From assembly GCA_004352715.1 (NCBI GenBank), contig SCFE01000018.1, forward strand, positions 217,166 through 281,165: DNA of 64,000 nucleotides, in the 5' to 3' direction. The translations under genes were made by a program, and so were the position numbers. Origin of the DNA: Hofstenia miamia (taxonomy: Eukaryota > Xenacoelomorpha > Acoela). Positions 33,791 through 45,760 of this stretch are shown piece after piece. Each line of letters opens with the position of its first letter. Positions within the stretch are counted from its first letter, which is position 1. The notes beneath the pieces were generated by a model. The model was not told the DNA's origin. It did not search any database and saw only the letters and a list, made by a program, of their open reading frames with translations.

Positions 33791-36700
33791 NNNNNNNNNN
33801 NNNNNNNNNNNNNNNNNNNNNNNNNNNNNNNNNNNNNNNNNNNNNNNNNNNNNNNNNNNNNNNNNNNNNNNNNNNNNNNNNNNNNNNNNNNNNNNNNNNN
33901 NNNNNNNNNNNNNNNNNNNNNNNNNNNNNNNNNNNNNNNNNNNNNNNNNNNNNNNNNNNNNNNNNNNNNNNNNNNNNNNNNNNNNNNNNNNNNNNNNNNN
34001 NNNNNNNNNNNNNGAGACAGATATATATAAACTATGCTGCCTTATATAAATGTAGGGAAGAGATACAACATGTGAAACTAAATTAGAGAAACCAAGCCTG
34101 ATGACTTATAATTTGGGGTAAATTATGAAGGTTCGTTGGATTCTTCGACATTATAGGCAAACATGGACGAAATTTCGAGTACTCGCAGGCCCTAATATAT
34201 ATGTATATATCATGTTCTAAAATACATAATTTAGGATCCCTAAATATCTTCACTTCTATTTTTGTCAGCCCGGTAGGGAATCATCTTTGACTCTGAATTA
34301 TTTAAATTTGTAAATCGTCCAAAAATTCTCATTACGTCTCTTTGTTGTATTTAACAAACTAAATTCCCTTTCTACTTCATTAGTTCGAGTTTCTTTGAAC
34401 ATTCGCTCATCATCTTTAAAGCTCGTCACTCCTAACATTGTGTTATTACTTTCAAATTAACATTCTTAGCCTTTCCGTTAAATTGTTTTCCTTGCTTCCT
34501 ACATCGCCGAACAAAGAAAACAATTTCTCCGCAATTATCATTAAGCAAAGGCATTGACATAAACTTACTTTAATTTCTTTAATTTGCCGCCTAACTCCAA
34601 CCTGTAGTTACTTTGTTTTAAATATTTAAACGGTTTCTTGCGTTGGGGTGATTTTGCAAGATTGCTCATTTATAATCAATCAAGGATATGCTAAATAAGT
34701 GATTTGGTATAACATGGCAGTCAACCCTTTAACAGGGTAATTTTTTGCAATGGGTAAGTTATTCGCAATTGGAGTTGACCAATGATCCACCAGGTCAAAT
34801 TAGTAACTACTCAAATGCGGGAGAAAAAGTGGATTATATTATTAGAAGTTTGTGCGGACCCGGTCACATTATCACAGAAGATATAGAAAACTGGATTTTT
34901 AAATTTTATTTTGTTTTTTTGAATGCTCAATTTTGATTTAGTTTATGGTTGAAAATTGAAAACTTATGCAATTGCACTTAAGGTTAGATCGAGTTGATGC
35001 AAGGACTACTCTAGTATAGTAGGCGGTTCAGTTATGACATGGATTTCAAAACGTCTTAATATCTTCTTACAACTTTGTCTTAAAGCCAATTCAAGTTCTT
35101 CTGAGTATGATAAGTGGGTTTGCACTTTAATTACATCATTTTTTAATACATTTGGTAGAACACGGTTACATTTAGCCCATTAGTTATTCCTGATTTTACA
35201 TAGCACAAGGCTACCTTGTCAGTGAAATTTGGGCACTGATCACAACGGTGCCTCAAATACCAAAAGCCTCAAAACTTTCGGTAACCACGCGCAATTTCTA
35301 GAACAAGTTCTAAAGGTAAGGGAGCTTTAGAAATTCGTTAGTTAATCAATATAATTTTTTCCTTGTTAAATTCTCCGATAACAAGGCTTGCCATGGTAGT
35401 GGGGATCACTACACCACACCACACCACACCACATGTAGGGTGGTGTGGGTGACAATTATTTTGTAGAGATTTGTGGGACAGGAATTTTTGTAGCTACCCT
35501 CAAGGATTCTATAACCATCAAATCACAAACCTTAAGAAATTGTGTTACTGAATATGACTTTGCTGAAAACAGTGATTAAATTGTAAAGTTTTACTATAAT
35601 TTTAACTTATATAAATATACATAAAATCCTTTGTGTGTACAAATGATTGTAATGAAATAGGTTACTGGTTTGTCAAAACATTTGTTGTGAGGATGTGTTG
35701 GACAACTTTTTGTTCCTGCATGTGGTGTGGATTTGTAGTTTGTGTAGTGTGCGTGCAAAAATTTCACCCTACGATAAGCCTGCCAATAATCATTGAGAAG
35801 TGTTCTCTTTACACTGCATTGCATTCAAAATTAATTGAAATCTTTAAAATTGTAAATATTTTTACAGTTTACGTGACGTTTGCATACAAAGCTGTTGTTT
35901 TTTGCTGATTTTCCAAAAGTAGGATTTGTATAGTGCATGTATTCGTTTTTCTAGCAAATAAGTTTGAGAACTAATAATTTCTGTTAGTAAATTGTCCATT
36001 AAAATTTTTAATTCTTAAAACATGGAGTGATTTTTAAGTGTATCCAAAGCTTGTTAAGTTACTAACATATTATTTTTCATAATACTGTACTGTACGTGAT
36101 CACAAACAAACAGAGTTGTAAAATTGCATAATTCAAATGACATTTCCGAATCAATTTATTAGTTAGAGGTCGGATAGTAGAAGCATCATCGCCATCCGAT
36201 ATAAATCGCTGAGCCAAAACCTTTAGAGAAATGTGTTTTGAGGAATTGTCTAGGAATAAAACGTTTTGTCGAAACTTGATTTTTTTGAAGTTATTGATTA
36301 ATAACGGACCCATTGGTTTTTCTGCTACTAGCTGATGGATTATTGAAAATCACTATTCTCACTGCTTTATGAAATAGTGTCATTGGTGCGTTTTAGGGTA
36401 GGCTATACTGAACGGCGCAAAGAAAGAATATGCCATAAGTATAAATTCAATTATGTTTATTGAAACTTAGATAATTATTAATAAGAAGTGGTTGTGCAAA
36501 CTTTGAATTAAATTAGCATATTGCAGTAGTTTACATCATACCAACCTGTTTATACTTTCAGAAATGTACTCACCTCTACTGCAATGCATATGAAAAGTGT
36601 TGCATATCGTTTGTATACAATTGTATAATTTTTCCAGTCAATTATGTTGGTTGTATGTGGATGACGAGCCAGTACCAGTCGGGTCACATCGGCCACGGTT

Positions 36701-36792
36701 TTCTTCTTTTCTTTTTCTGTTAAGGAAATGTACCACTTGTGCAGTCTTAATTGGCCTTGTCGACCAAATAGAAGGATGAATTTAATGCCCAT
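31918..36792 (-). CDS. AP1S: AP-1 complex sigma subunit (two exons)
   Basis: Exons 36574-36792 (73 codons, donor GAG before GTGAGT) and 31918-32172 (acceptor ATATTTAG, 84 codons plus stop) join in phase to 157 residues; human AP1S1 has 158. Small subunit of the clathrin adaptor AP-1, acting at trans-Golgi and endosomes, where the gamma/sigma-1 hemicomplex reads acidic dileucine sorting signals. Seen: FILLFGRQGQLRLHKWY near the N-terminus, VYKRYATLF (59-67), then GENELLCLEL, YRYVELLDTYFGSVCELD, IIFNFEKA and the terminal ILEEIGLY. The CELDIIFNFEKA block and a complete longin-type length identify the family. AP-1 rather than AP-2/AP-3 is supported by LLFGRQGQLRL and the EEIGL end. The C-terminal 35 residues are more divergent than in vertebrates. 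The intron is 4.4 kb and contains repeats and a gap. The ATG lies one base after AATTTAG on the - strand. Confidence 0.95.
32690..33250 (-). repeat. Dispersed repeat family R1, copy b
   Basis: Reverse complement matches 43255-43830 over most of its length: the CAGCCTGACGTCC block, GGGAACATACTTTAATGCAATG, TATTAAACCGTATTGCTGTG, CCATACCTAATGTTCATGTATT, and the CCCCAGGCTTTTTAAGGTTA tail. Short frames on both strands belong to the repeat. It lies in the sigma adaptin intron. Confidence 0.7.
33756..34013. repeat. (AT)n microsatellite and assembly gap
   Basis: AT run from about 33760 enters a block of Ns (33791-34013). The true length is unresolved. Confidence 0.9.
34260..34560 (-). pseudogene. Possible hAT transposase C-terminal relic
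   Basis: On the - strand, about 34460-34545 reads IAEKLFSLFGDVGSKENNLT with ERLRML following, like the hAT dimerisation motif (ERLFS..G). Reading downstream needs frame changes. No termini found. It lies inside the sigma adaptin intron. Confidence 0.3.
35390..35610 (+). repeat. Dispersed repeat family R2, contiguous copy, with (ACACC)n
   Basis: Begins GCCATGGTAGTGGGG, contains a short (ACACC)n tract at about 35411-35433, and continues with blocks shared with 19715-19800 and 20868-20965. Here the two blocks are adjacent. Confidence 0.5.
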
Positions 36793-37096
36793 CCTAAATT
36801 ATTTCTTTCTATTTATCTATGTATAGGTATCGCATGCTATATATTTAATAAATTATATACAGAAAAAAATATATACATATTTGGTTTATGTTTTTGTTAA
36901 TTAGCATCAATATGATTTAAAAAATTCAATTGTTGAAAGTATAAAAGCTACATTTATGAAATATCAGAAATAGTTCAAACTTGCACAGTTGATGCAGTCA
37001 TATAGGTCCCACGATTAGTTTAAAAAGGAACTTCAAAAATATGTAAAATGAACACCCTNATATATATATATATATATATATAGATAGATAGATAGG

Positions 37097-37178
<82 letters not shown>

Positions 37179-38688
37179 TTAGATGAAAATCCTCTTAAGG
37201 CACAACGTTTTTTAATTATACAATGCTGTACAGGGTATTGTTGATATATTATGAAGTCATCTTTTTGTGAGAATTTGCTGTTCTGAAATCTCAGACCTTT
37301 ATTTCTTCTGTCAATTTTGAGTAAATTCTGCTTAGTGTAGAAAGGTAATTAAAAATCCATTAACAGTAACGCGCGATAGTTACGTTCTTATTTACCAATT
37401 AAAATTGTGTAATATTTTGAATTTTAAAATTAAGTTGTCTAAGTCTATTAGCTAAACTAATACTAAAGCATTTTTGTCAGAATCATTTATGCTTCGCAAT
37501 ATTTTATTTCTAGGTTTCCAAAACACTTTTAAGCTAAGCGTTAATCGTATTCTGTTTGCCCTGGTATGATATTCTCTGTTTTTATATCAACTTATGTGTG
37601 CATGTATTCATACTATGTATTATATCGTAATAGATATATATATATTTGCGCTGAGTCATCACAAAATTCTTAGCCTGATCTATGCTAACCTCATTTAATT
37701 AATCACAGCATTTTTATCTGTGTAAATTTCTAGTTATAATGACAATATCACACATACAGTATGTAATTAAAGTGAATCAATTGTAGATATACGCATGCTT
37801 ACATTTTTGTATTTCGATCTAAGTAAGATAAAATATTTTGCGATTAAGTAACTTTTTGGAGGTAAGAAAATATACAATTTTTCACTCATCTCTTAAATTT
37901 TAATGTAGATCTTTGTCCATCCTAGCGTATTTCTTACTTCTTTTGCATCGATAAATGATCATTTTTGCTAGGTATATGTCATAATTTAAGACGCATATTT
38001 AATTTAACTATCGATGTTGACTAAATAATGTATCACTTGCAAATTATCGAATTAATTAACATTTTTCTAATCCAAATTTTAATATTTTTGGATAAATTTG
38101 TTTTCAAATTTACAATAATTTTATCGTTCTTATATAAATATTAAAATACATTACTATGGTAGTTACACATAAAATTATCGTAAAATTAAATCTATAAAAA
38201 TTTATATTTGATGCTAAGTAACAAAAAACTGTCGATTTTACTTTGCGCCAAATATAAATGTTTTTTAAAATTTGAATTTGAAAAAAAACATATTTTAGTT
38301 AGGAATTAATAATCTTAGTGTACTTCAAGTAATAGACGGGAACACGAATTTTGCTGACTTCATTATTAAAGAATTTGGCGCTTACTACATCGATTTTTCG
38401 GACGATTTAGTACCAGATGTAAGTATGTGTATATAGATATTTGAATAACATGATTGTTGCGAAAGGGAAGATTTATTCTTTCAAAATTTATTTTGATGCC
38501 ATGCATGTTACTGCTTTTGCAGATGTCGCTGTTGACGCAACAGTAAATTTTGGAACCAATGAATATTTTATTTCTGACACTGAATTTTTTATTATTTATC
38601 ATTTTGATATGAAATGAAACTAGAGAAATAAATATTTTGTAGTGGGATTTTCAAAACTCGAACTGGATAAATCTGATCAGGCACACTC

Positions 38689-38724
<36 letters not shown>

Positions 38725-41430
38725 ATATATACGAAAAAAATTTTTGAGCCTTGAGTTTTTCTTTTTGTACAAATCAAGAATTTAATATTCATAAAATCGT
38801 TTGTTTTGATATAAACTACCTGTCTACTGCTTATCTGAATGTGAGACGCCAGTGCCAGAGTGAGGCTGTCAACTCTTTTTTAACAATGTCGATGACTAAT
38901 TTATAGAATAAAATAAAAATTAAGATTTGAAATACATTCTTTTACATTTTATTAATAAAAAGAGAAAAATGTTCAATTCTGATAAAGTTAGAATATTTGC
39001 AATTTTAAAAAAATAGTCTTATCACAAAATTGGAATGACCAAGTATATATAGTAATTCCTTCTATGTTTTTAATGGACTAGTTTTTAAGCAAAATAAGCT
39101 TTTGTAAAAATATTTGTGTAAAATTTGATTTGCAAAGTTGTTTTGCAATATCTATATATCTTAACAAAAATTAAGGGATTTCGGTTAGAGAAGAGGGTTG
39201 GTAACAAATTCGAAGACGTGGATGTATACCTCTTGTTTACAAGACAAGTGCAACTAATGTTGACCTTTCGATTTGCTATGTGCTATGTGACACTTTATTT
39301 TAATAAATCTTGTTTTATACAAATTTTAGGGATATTATCTAAATGCATGATCTTTTAATCCACATAAAACATTAGCATTAGTATATTATTCCAAAGAAAT
39401 CAAAAACCATAAAAAATAATTAGTTGAAAACTATATTTGAAAATATTTTTTTACAACGTTTTTCAAACTATAGAAAATTGATGTGTAACGATTATGTAAA
39501 AGTGTCGAGAGTGCTCGAATTTTCATATTGCTTTTTAAAATCTTTCACAGATATCCAATCATTGAAACTAAGAGGCCAAATATAAAATGAGTACATGTAG
39601 TATGTTCCTTTGACATTGAATGTAAACCCGGCATTAGGTGCAATGGAAATTCGGTGCTTTGTACACCTTATATAGATTACTTTAGTAACACGAAGGTAGA
39701 ATTTTTGCGAAATGTATGGGGATAAATCTGAGATATACAAATATCAGCCAAGTGAACTTTTTCAAACCGAATTGGACTGAGCATGTTTTAAATTATATAC
39801 AATTTTTTTCAGTGTATACAGTGACGAGCTAAGCTAATATTTATATAACGACCCAATAGACAGGAAAAGCCGCCTTGATTAGATCAATTTTCATGAAACT
39901 AGCGATTTGTTTATAATTAACAAAATCTTTGCTATCCCTGTTCCTGTCTCTTCTCAGCTTATTCTTTCTAGTGTGTAAAATTCATTTAACTACCTGTTTT
40001 TGCATAAATCGGATGAAGTATTTCTGCTTACTTTGATATTTCTAGTGCATCCTGACAGGCAATTTGTACTTTTGTAGTTTTATAGTGAATTGTAAATGAG
40101 AAATGCTTTGCTTCCGCGGAAGGGAAGCCATGCATCTAGCAAAGTCAATTGCCGAAATACCTTTGATTGACATCCCATTTTCACCGTTCATCAATCTTCA
40201 GTGAGAATTTAATAAGATAAGTTCGGTTTGGCGTCGTTCGAAATACCGCAATTAGTTATTTATTACTTTGCGTAATTGTCATTTGTAATGTGTTTAAAAA
40301 TTTTGAGATCTCATAGAAATGGTGTGTCAGTGATGTCAAAACCTTAATCATGAACAGGCTGGTGTCCATTTACGCGGACAAACCGATTTTCCTATTTGTA
40401 AAAATTTTCTCCAAACACATAGGGCATTTGAAAATCGCGAACACATCTATGGATCAACTTTCTTGAATGTAATTTTGAAAAGATGTCTTAAAGTGTATTG
40501 CTATGCTAAAGTATAGTTGCTTGGGGTCAAATTTACGAGTGAAATTTGCATGAAAATCCATAGAAAATGTGTAAATTTTAAGTTCTTTAAAATCAACAAT
40601 TAAGAAACAATATCTCCAACCAACTATTATGAATTTTTTATTTTCCCAATATTAAGTTTCAGATAACTCGCCTAAACTTTAGCGTTAATCACGACGATTT
40701 TACGAAGTTCTTCGTTAATCACGTTTGCCAACCTTAGACTCAGTCCTTTTAAAATGCTTCGACCTCATTTTGAAAAAGTTACTGGGTCTAGAGAAATTTT
40801 TTGTAATTTTTTCCAAAAACTCTGCCACTGTGCCGGAAAAATATATGAAATTTTTTACATATTTCGTTTTCAATAATGGATTGGATTCCAATTGGAAGTA
40901 TATAAGCCCTTCTAATAGGGAAGATAATGTTCTAAATTATTGTTTTTCAACAGTGTATAACATGAAAAAACGTTCAAACTTAATTATGATTTCTGTGTGA
41001 TTAAAATGTAAATATGAATAGTGTGGAAATGGAATCTTTGAAACCATACATTGGATTTGGAAACATATTAGAATCGAGACCAAATTTTCGGCTTATGTCC
41101 GTCTCTGTCTAGGGCTTAAAGTGTTTTTGGTCAACATGTTGATGTGGTTAGGTGGCATTGAGTGTGTCAGAACTCTCAAATCGATACTTACTGACTTGGT
41201 ACTTTTTTATCTTCTTTTGAAACATGTTTTGTTTAATGAATTAAAATTTTGTTAATATGTCTTCATATTATACTAATATTCTTACTATCTCTTTCAATTA
41301 AGGATGAATTAGTATAGGATAATGCCGACAGGCTAAGAAAAATTTCAAATCTGGTCTGGTACGAATAGTTTGTGTGACATAAAGCCGTAATAATTCCCTT
41401 TTTTTAATTACTTTTCTAGTGGTAATGCTA
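36793..41430. other. Intergenic DNA with compound microsatellites
   Basis: No gene recognised. Contains (TA)n(GATA)n(GA)n at about 37060-37171 (undetermined base at 37059) and (AT)n at 38693-38719. Remaining open frames are under 95 codons, lack splice context and are not conserved-looking. Confidence 0.4.
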
Positions 41431-41666
41431 CAGGGGTGGTCTAAAATTTATGGTAAGGTAACATTTTTTGCATAGTTTGAATTAATTCAGTACACTCCAT
41501 ATAGCTCTAAACTTGTACAAACAATGGAAGTGCATGAGTGCTTGTGATAATCAAACGCACGTCTATCGTTTGTTTGTACACGTTTAGAATTAAATATAAA
41601 TTATAATGAATTAGTTCACACTATGCAAAAAATGTTTCTTTACCCGAAACTTTTTGACCAACCCTG
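41431..41666. mobile_element. Mariner-like MITE
   Basis: Left CAGGGGTGGTCTAAAATTTA and right (reversed) CAGGGTTGGTCAAAAAGTTT are long imperfect TIRs that continue through GTAACATTTTTTGCATAGT, flanked by TA on both sides (41429-41430, 41667-41668). Length 236 bp and nearly palindromic overall. The CAGGG.TGGTC.AAA terminus with a TA target is typical of Tc1/mariner elements. Confidence 0.85.
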
Positions 41667-43254
41667 TACTAGATGACATTTCAAAAATGATGCGGTATCT
41701 ACTAATGCGTAAGGATTCAACGTATTTTGCCTGTGTTATATAATAGTTACAAACTCAATATGGAGCAGTAAAATACTTCCAAGAGTATTTGGGGGAAATT
41801 TATTGGATGTGGCAATATGGGACAGTAAAATAAAAAATGTTGGAAAACATGGCCCATAGCTGAACACGCGAATGTTGAACCGGATACTGAGTCTGTCGAA
41901 TGGGGTTGAGAAGCTAGCAAAGTCAGCCGAACTTCCATATCTGGCTTACACTCATCGATATCTAAGAAGTATTCTCTACCAACTACAAACATTCCTGGAG
42001 TATGAAGAAAGCTATATGAAGAATATCATACATTCAATATCCGTCGCTATGAGTAGCATAGCTACGGGGGGTAGGCTGGGAAGCATTTAAGCATGAATAT
42101 AAATGAAACTCTAACACTCAGTTCCGATATTGAAAGAGCGGAGCTAAGTAAAGAGATATCAAAGCTTTCAGGTTCCGGCACACAGTCACAATGTAGTCAA
42201 CAAAAGAAGCAATGACTGCAACTACAAAGTGCTTACATGAATGAATCAGCGCAAAAATCAGCATTTAACGAAGTGTGTTTCGTGCATTTAAGTATAGATT
42301 TAAAAAATTCTCATTATCATGACAATTTTTTCATGAAAATTTGGCTTGGCCTGCCTCTTGCAGCACTTTTGAAAGGCTCTTTAGTCTTTGTATCATGCTG
42401 TGATGGATGAAATTGCTGAAATGAGGATGCTTCGAATATTATAAATTTCGCAATTATAAATTTTTGCCAGTGACAACTTATTAGGATTACTAATATAAAG
42501 AATAGAAAAGAGCCGCATTTAAATTGATTTCACATAAAAAGACTTTATTAATCGTGTTTGGAAGCGATTTCCGAATTGCCAAAGATGAATGTATTGTATT
42601 TTACACCATTTTTCATCTAAATTGAATTCATTGTGATTTGTGGATCACAACCCATTATTATTTAGCAGATGCATTCAAAAGAATTTTCTCTGTCATTTGC
42701 GAAATGGTTATAAATTGTGCTGTAACATTATTATTCAATTGATTTCTATTTTAAAAATCAGCCCTTTACTATCTTCAGTTACTAATCTACCGCTTCATGA
42801 AGATTCTTCAAAGTTTTATGCAATCATACATCATCTGCTTATTGATATGCAGTTCAATCGTGTATTGTTTCTGAAATGTCTTTCACAAAAAGAAGAAAAT
42901 ATTGGTTCTAGATCTAACAGTGCCATGAGGTACACTAAAATTTATTATGGCATAGTCTGAATAGGTGTAGACACTGTGGATATATCTTTATTTACCCTTG
43001 ATTGGGTTTTCTGCAATTGATAGGGTAATGTTATCCTTGTTTATCTTGTTACTATTATCCACAATATGTCTTTAAGATTCTCATTTATGCACTCAGATTT
43101 CCAATGATTCCATTTACAATTAATTATAATACTTCTATTATTATTTTTTATCTGATGTGTTATTTCTGCAACGCTCATGTATCACTCATGTAATTATTTT
43201 TTTAGACTCACAGCTCCGGATTAAGATCAAAAAAATGGGTTTTCCTTGATTATT
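41667..43254. other. Intergenic DNA, no gene seen
   Basis: Two frames of 72 and 106 codons on the + strand (41872-42090, 42640-42960) have no recognisable family, no splice context and no nearby poly(A) signal. Treated as chance or repeat-derived. Confidence 0.3.
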
Positions 43255-43830
43255 AGACCTTCTTTATTCGATAATAGTGTTCTTGATTAACTTTAAGCAG
43301 CCTGGCGTCCTTTTAAAGAACAAACTGTTTTACATATTTACAAAAAATTATCTTTGAATTTCCAAATTTGAAAATCTTGGAGCATGGGTATGTCTATTAG
43401 GGAACATGCTTTAATGCAATGTTGAAAACTTCTATTAAACCTTATTGCTGTGGCAGGAGGTTGTGGAAAAGCTTAACAAGTTTTCTTCAAAAATTTCGAA
43501 TTTTTAAAAAAAATAAAATTCTCTCCATACCTAGTGTTCATGTATTTAGAAGTTTTTGAGCCCATGGAAGCAACAAAGAGCTTTGGCTTTTTTTGATATG
43601 TGCAAAGGTATTCCAATCCCATTGAGGCATGTCGTGCGCAAAGTCAGAGTTTGCGGGCCGTAAAGTATTAATTAAATTTTGAAGTTTTACATTAGTCTCT
43701 TATATTCTGCTGAAAATTAATAATGGTTTTCGTGTATAAATTATATTATAAATTTCTAAAAAAATTGAGATCATGAAGTATTTTCAAAAATCCCCAGGCT
43801 GTTTAAGGTTAGTTTGTATGTAAATTTAAA
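43255..43830 (+). repeat. Dispersed repeat family R1, copy c (longest)
   Basis: Matches 32690-33250 in opposite orientation and, in its second half, 15228-15500. It starts near CTTCTTTATTC and ends near CCCCAGGCTGTTTAAGGTTA. Heavily mutated, with no intact frame. Confidence 0.7.
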
Positions 43831-43916
43831 CTTAAAATCGAGTACAGCTAGTCTGAAGCTGAACAGTTAATTCTTTTTTAAAAAGGACCATTTTTCTAGA
43901 ATCATAAAAATCAATA

Positions 43917-44503
43917 GGTTATGGCAAGGCCTCAAATTAATCACGGCCTGGCGATTTGCAGTACAAAAAACGAAAAGTAGCAATAAATACTTTTGCAAGT
44001 AAGGAATTCGTGTAAATTTTTGTAAAAATATCTAATACAAAGAATATCAAAAATTACCATCCAATTTGTGGAATTACAACCATTGTATTTGCTTGGCCAC
44101 AAAAAAAGGTTCATCAAACAATTAAAGGTTTTCACAGGCAAAGAAGTAATTTAAATTTCTAGAAATATTTCATCTCAAAGTAGAAATATTAGATCCACAT
44201 TTCTGCTTGTGTAGATCTATATTCACTGATTTTTATGGCGTCAAATCATAAATTTTGATATGCAGAAAGATGATTGTTTACTGTTAATGGCCTCATTATA
44301 TTTGAAGGTGGTTTTTACAATTTTCAAGAAATCAAAGCGCTCCAAAAAGTTCATAGATGTGTACAATAGCTCATTCTTTGATTTAGTTACTTAAAATGAT
44401 CTGTTGCATCAAATCTTGTTTTGTGGCGAAATGTATTTGCGGCATCATTTTTGTTAATTTTGCTGCAAATCGCCAGGCCGTGATTACAGTAGGCCATAAC
44501 TGT
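43917..44503. mobile_element. TIR element of unknown superfamily
   Basis: A perfect 24-bp inverted repeat, starting TAATCACGGCCTGGCGATTT, lies at 43938-43961 and 44463-44486. Outside it the similarity continues imperfectly through GTTATGGC-type words to about 43917 and 44503. Length about 590 bp, no transposase frame. Target duplication not certain. Confidence 0.7.
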
Positions 44504-44994
44504 TAAATGAATTGAAGAATACATTCTATGTGGATATAAATTGTACTAAGACCAGAATACATGACAAGGACACATACATACATGAAGTTTTCAAATACAT
44601 ACAAGAAACGAACGAATTTTTAACAAGTTCAAACTCATTTTACTTTAATATTACATGTAGAATTGTATTTGTAGTTCAATTTTACTTTGGTTAAATTTAC
44701 ATTAATTACCATGTAGTTATGTAAAATGAACATAGCATAATGATGAAATACACAAATACATGTACAAAGTTTTTCTCGCAAAATAAATAAAAATAAAATT
44801 TGATAAACTATTGTTACAATGTAACATAAAAAGTTACAAATAAAAAATATGCAAAATGCAAAAGCAAGATGACACTTAAAAATTGTGCACATTAAATCCA
44901 TTTAGTCACTTGGAGAATTCAAAATATTTTTCTAAATTATTTAGAGATCTCTTGTCATTTTTAAAATCAAATAGCATTAATAAGACAGTACATA

Positions 44995-45026
44995 TGATAA
45001 TGATGATGATGATGATGATGATGATG

Positions 45027-45076
<50 letters not shown>
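44995..45076 (+). repeat. Compound (ATG)n(AAT)n microsatellite
   Basis: Nine or so ATG units run directly into a longer AAT array. It lies just upstream of the RT relic. Confidence 0.9.
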
Positions 45077-45760
45077 CACAAAGAGGCTAAAGGAGATAGG
45101 CATAGGGTATAATTTCGAGAAGCATAGTAAAGTAGTGAGTCACATATGGCACATGGCCTTGAAGATGTATGCTAGTTGAATTAAAATATTGCAGAAACAA
45201 GTGGAATCATTGGAAAAGATAAGTAGAGATTCTGGGTTAGAATTTGGATTAGGAAAGTGTGCAGCAGTGACAATGTTCAGAAGCCAGTGTAAAGATAGAG
45301 GTGGGTTGAGGAGGAGCAGTATAATAATATTGAGGAATTCAAGGAAAGGTACGGTAGGAGTGATTGAAAGAGATAGAACAGATGATGAGGAAATGAAGAT
45401 GAGCTAAGGAAAGCATACAAGAGGAGGGTAAGAAAGGTACTACAGAAGTCAGCATTGAATGGGAAGAACAGTATAAAATTAATAAATGCGTGGCCCATAA
45501 CATTGTTGGGAGGCTAGACATGAATAGTTAGTTGGAATAAGAATGACCTAAGGGAGTTAGACAGCGAGAACAGGAAATAGCAGCAGAGAGATCATTCACC
45601 TCAAATGAAGATGCCGAAAGACTATACATGGGAAGGTACGAAAGGAGGGAAATATTGCTTTGTGTGGAGGAAGTTGTAGAATCGGAAGCACTAGAACTAA
45701 AGGAATATGTGGCAAACAAACTAAAAATCTTCGACTACAAATTAATCAATAGTTAACTTC
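45066..45760 (+). pseudogene. Decayed LINE reverse transcriptase (R2/NeSL-like)
   Basis: The + strand reads TKRLKEIGIGYNFEKHSK, then SHIWHMALKMYAS, then QKQVESLEKISRDSGLEFG with LGKCAAVTM, then (other frames) EEMKMKLRKAYKRRVRKVL and LNGKNSIKLINAWPITLL. The order SHL-YMDDLK, then GMEFG..KCA, then RRVRK..LNG..I.AIN.WA is that of R2/NeSL-type LINE polymerases (from memory of the family). The catalytic YMDD is degraded to HMAL, and stops and frameshifts split the rest. Inactive fragment. Confidence 0.55.

Noticed and set aside
34745-34936. 63-codon + strand frame in the sigma adaptin intron (IIRSLCGPGHIITED)
   Set aside because: No family recognised, no splice sites that fit, and it lies next to transposon relics.
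35400-35440. CACC repeats considered as a CRISPR-like or regulatory array
   Set aside because: A simple (ACACC)n microsatellite without spacers, in eukaryotic DNA.
42640-42960. 106-codon + strand frame
   Set aside because: Starts without ATG, no recognisable motif, and Leu/Ile-rich composition as expected by chance in AT-rich DNA.
44883-45179. 98-codon frame with poly-Met/poly-Ile
   Set aside because: The middle is the (ATG)n(AAT)n microsatellite. Only its C-terminal part is meaningful, as the start of the RT relic.
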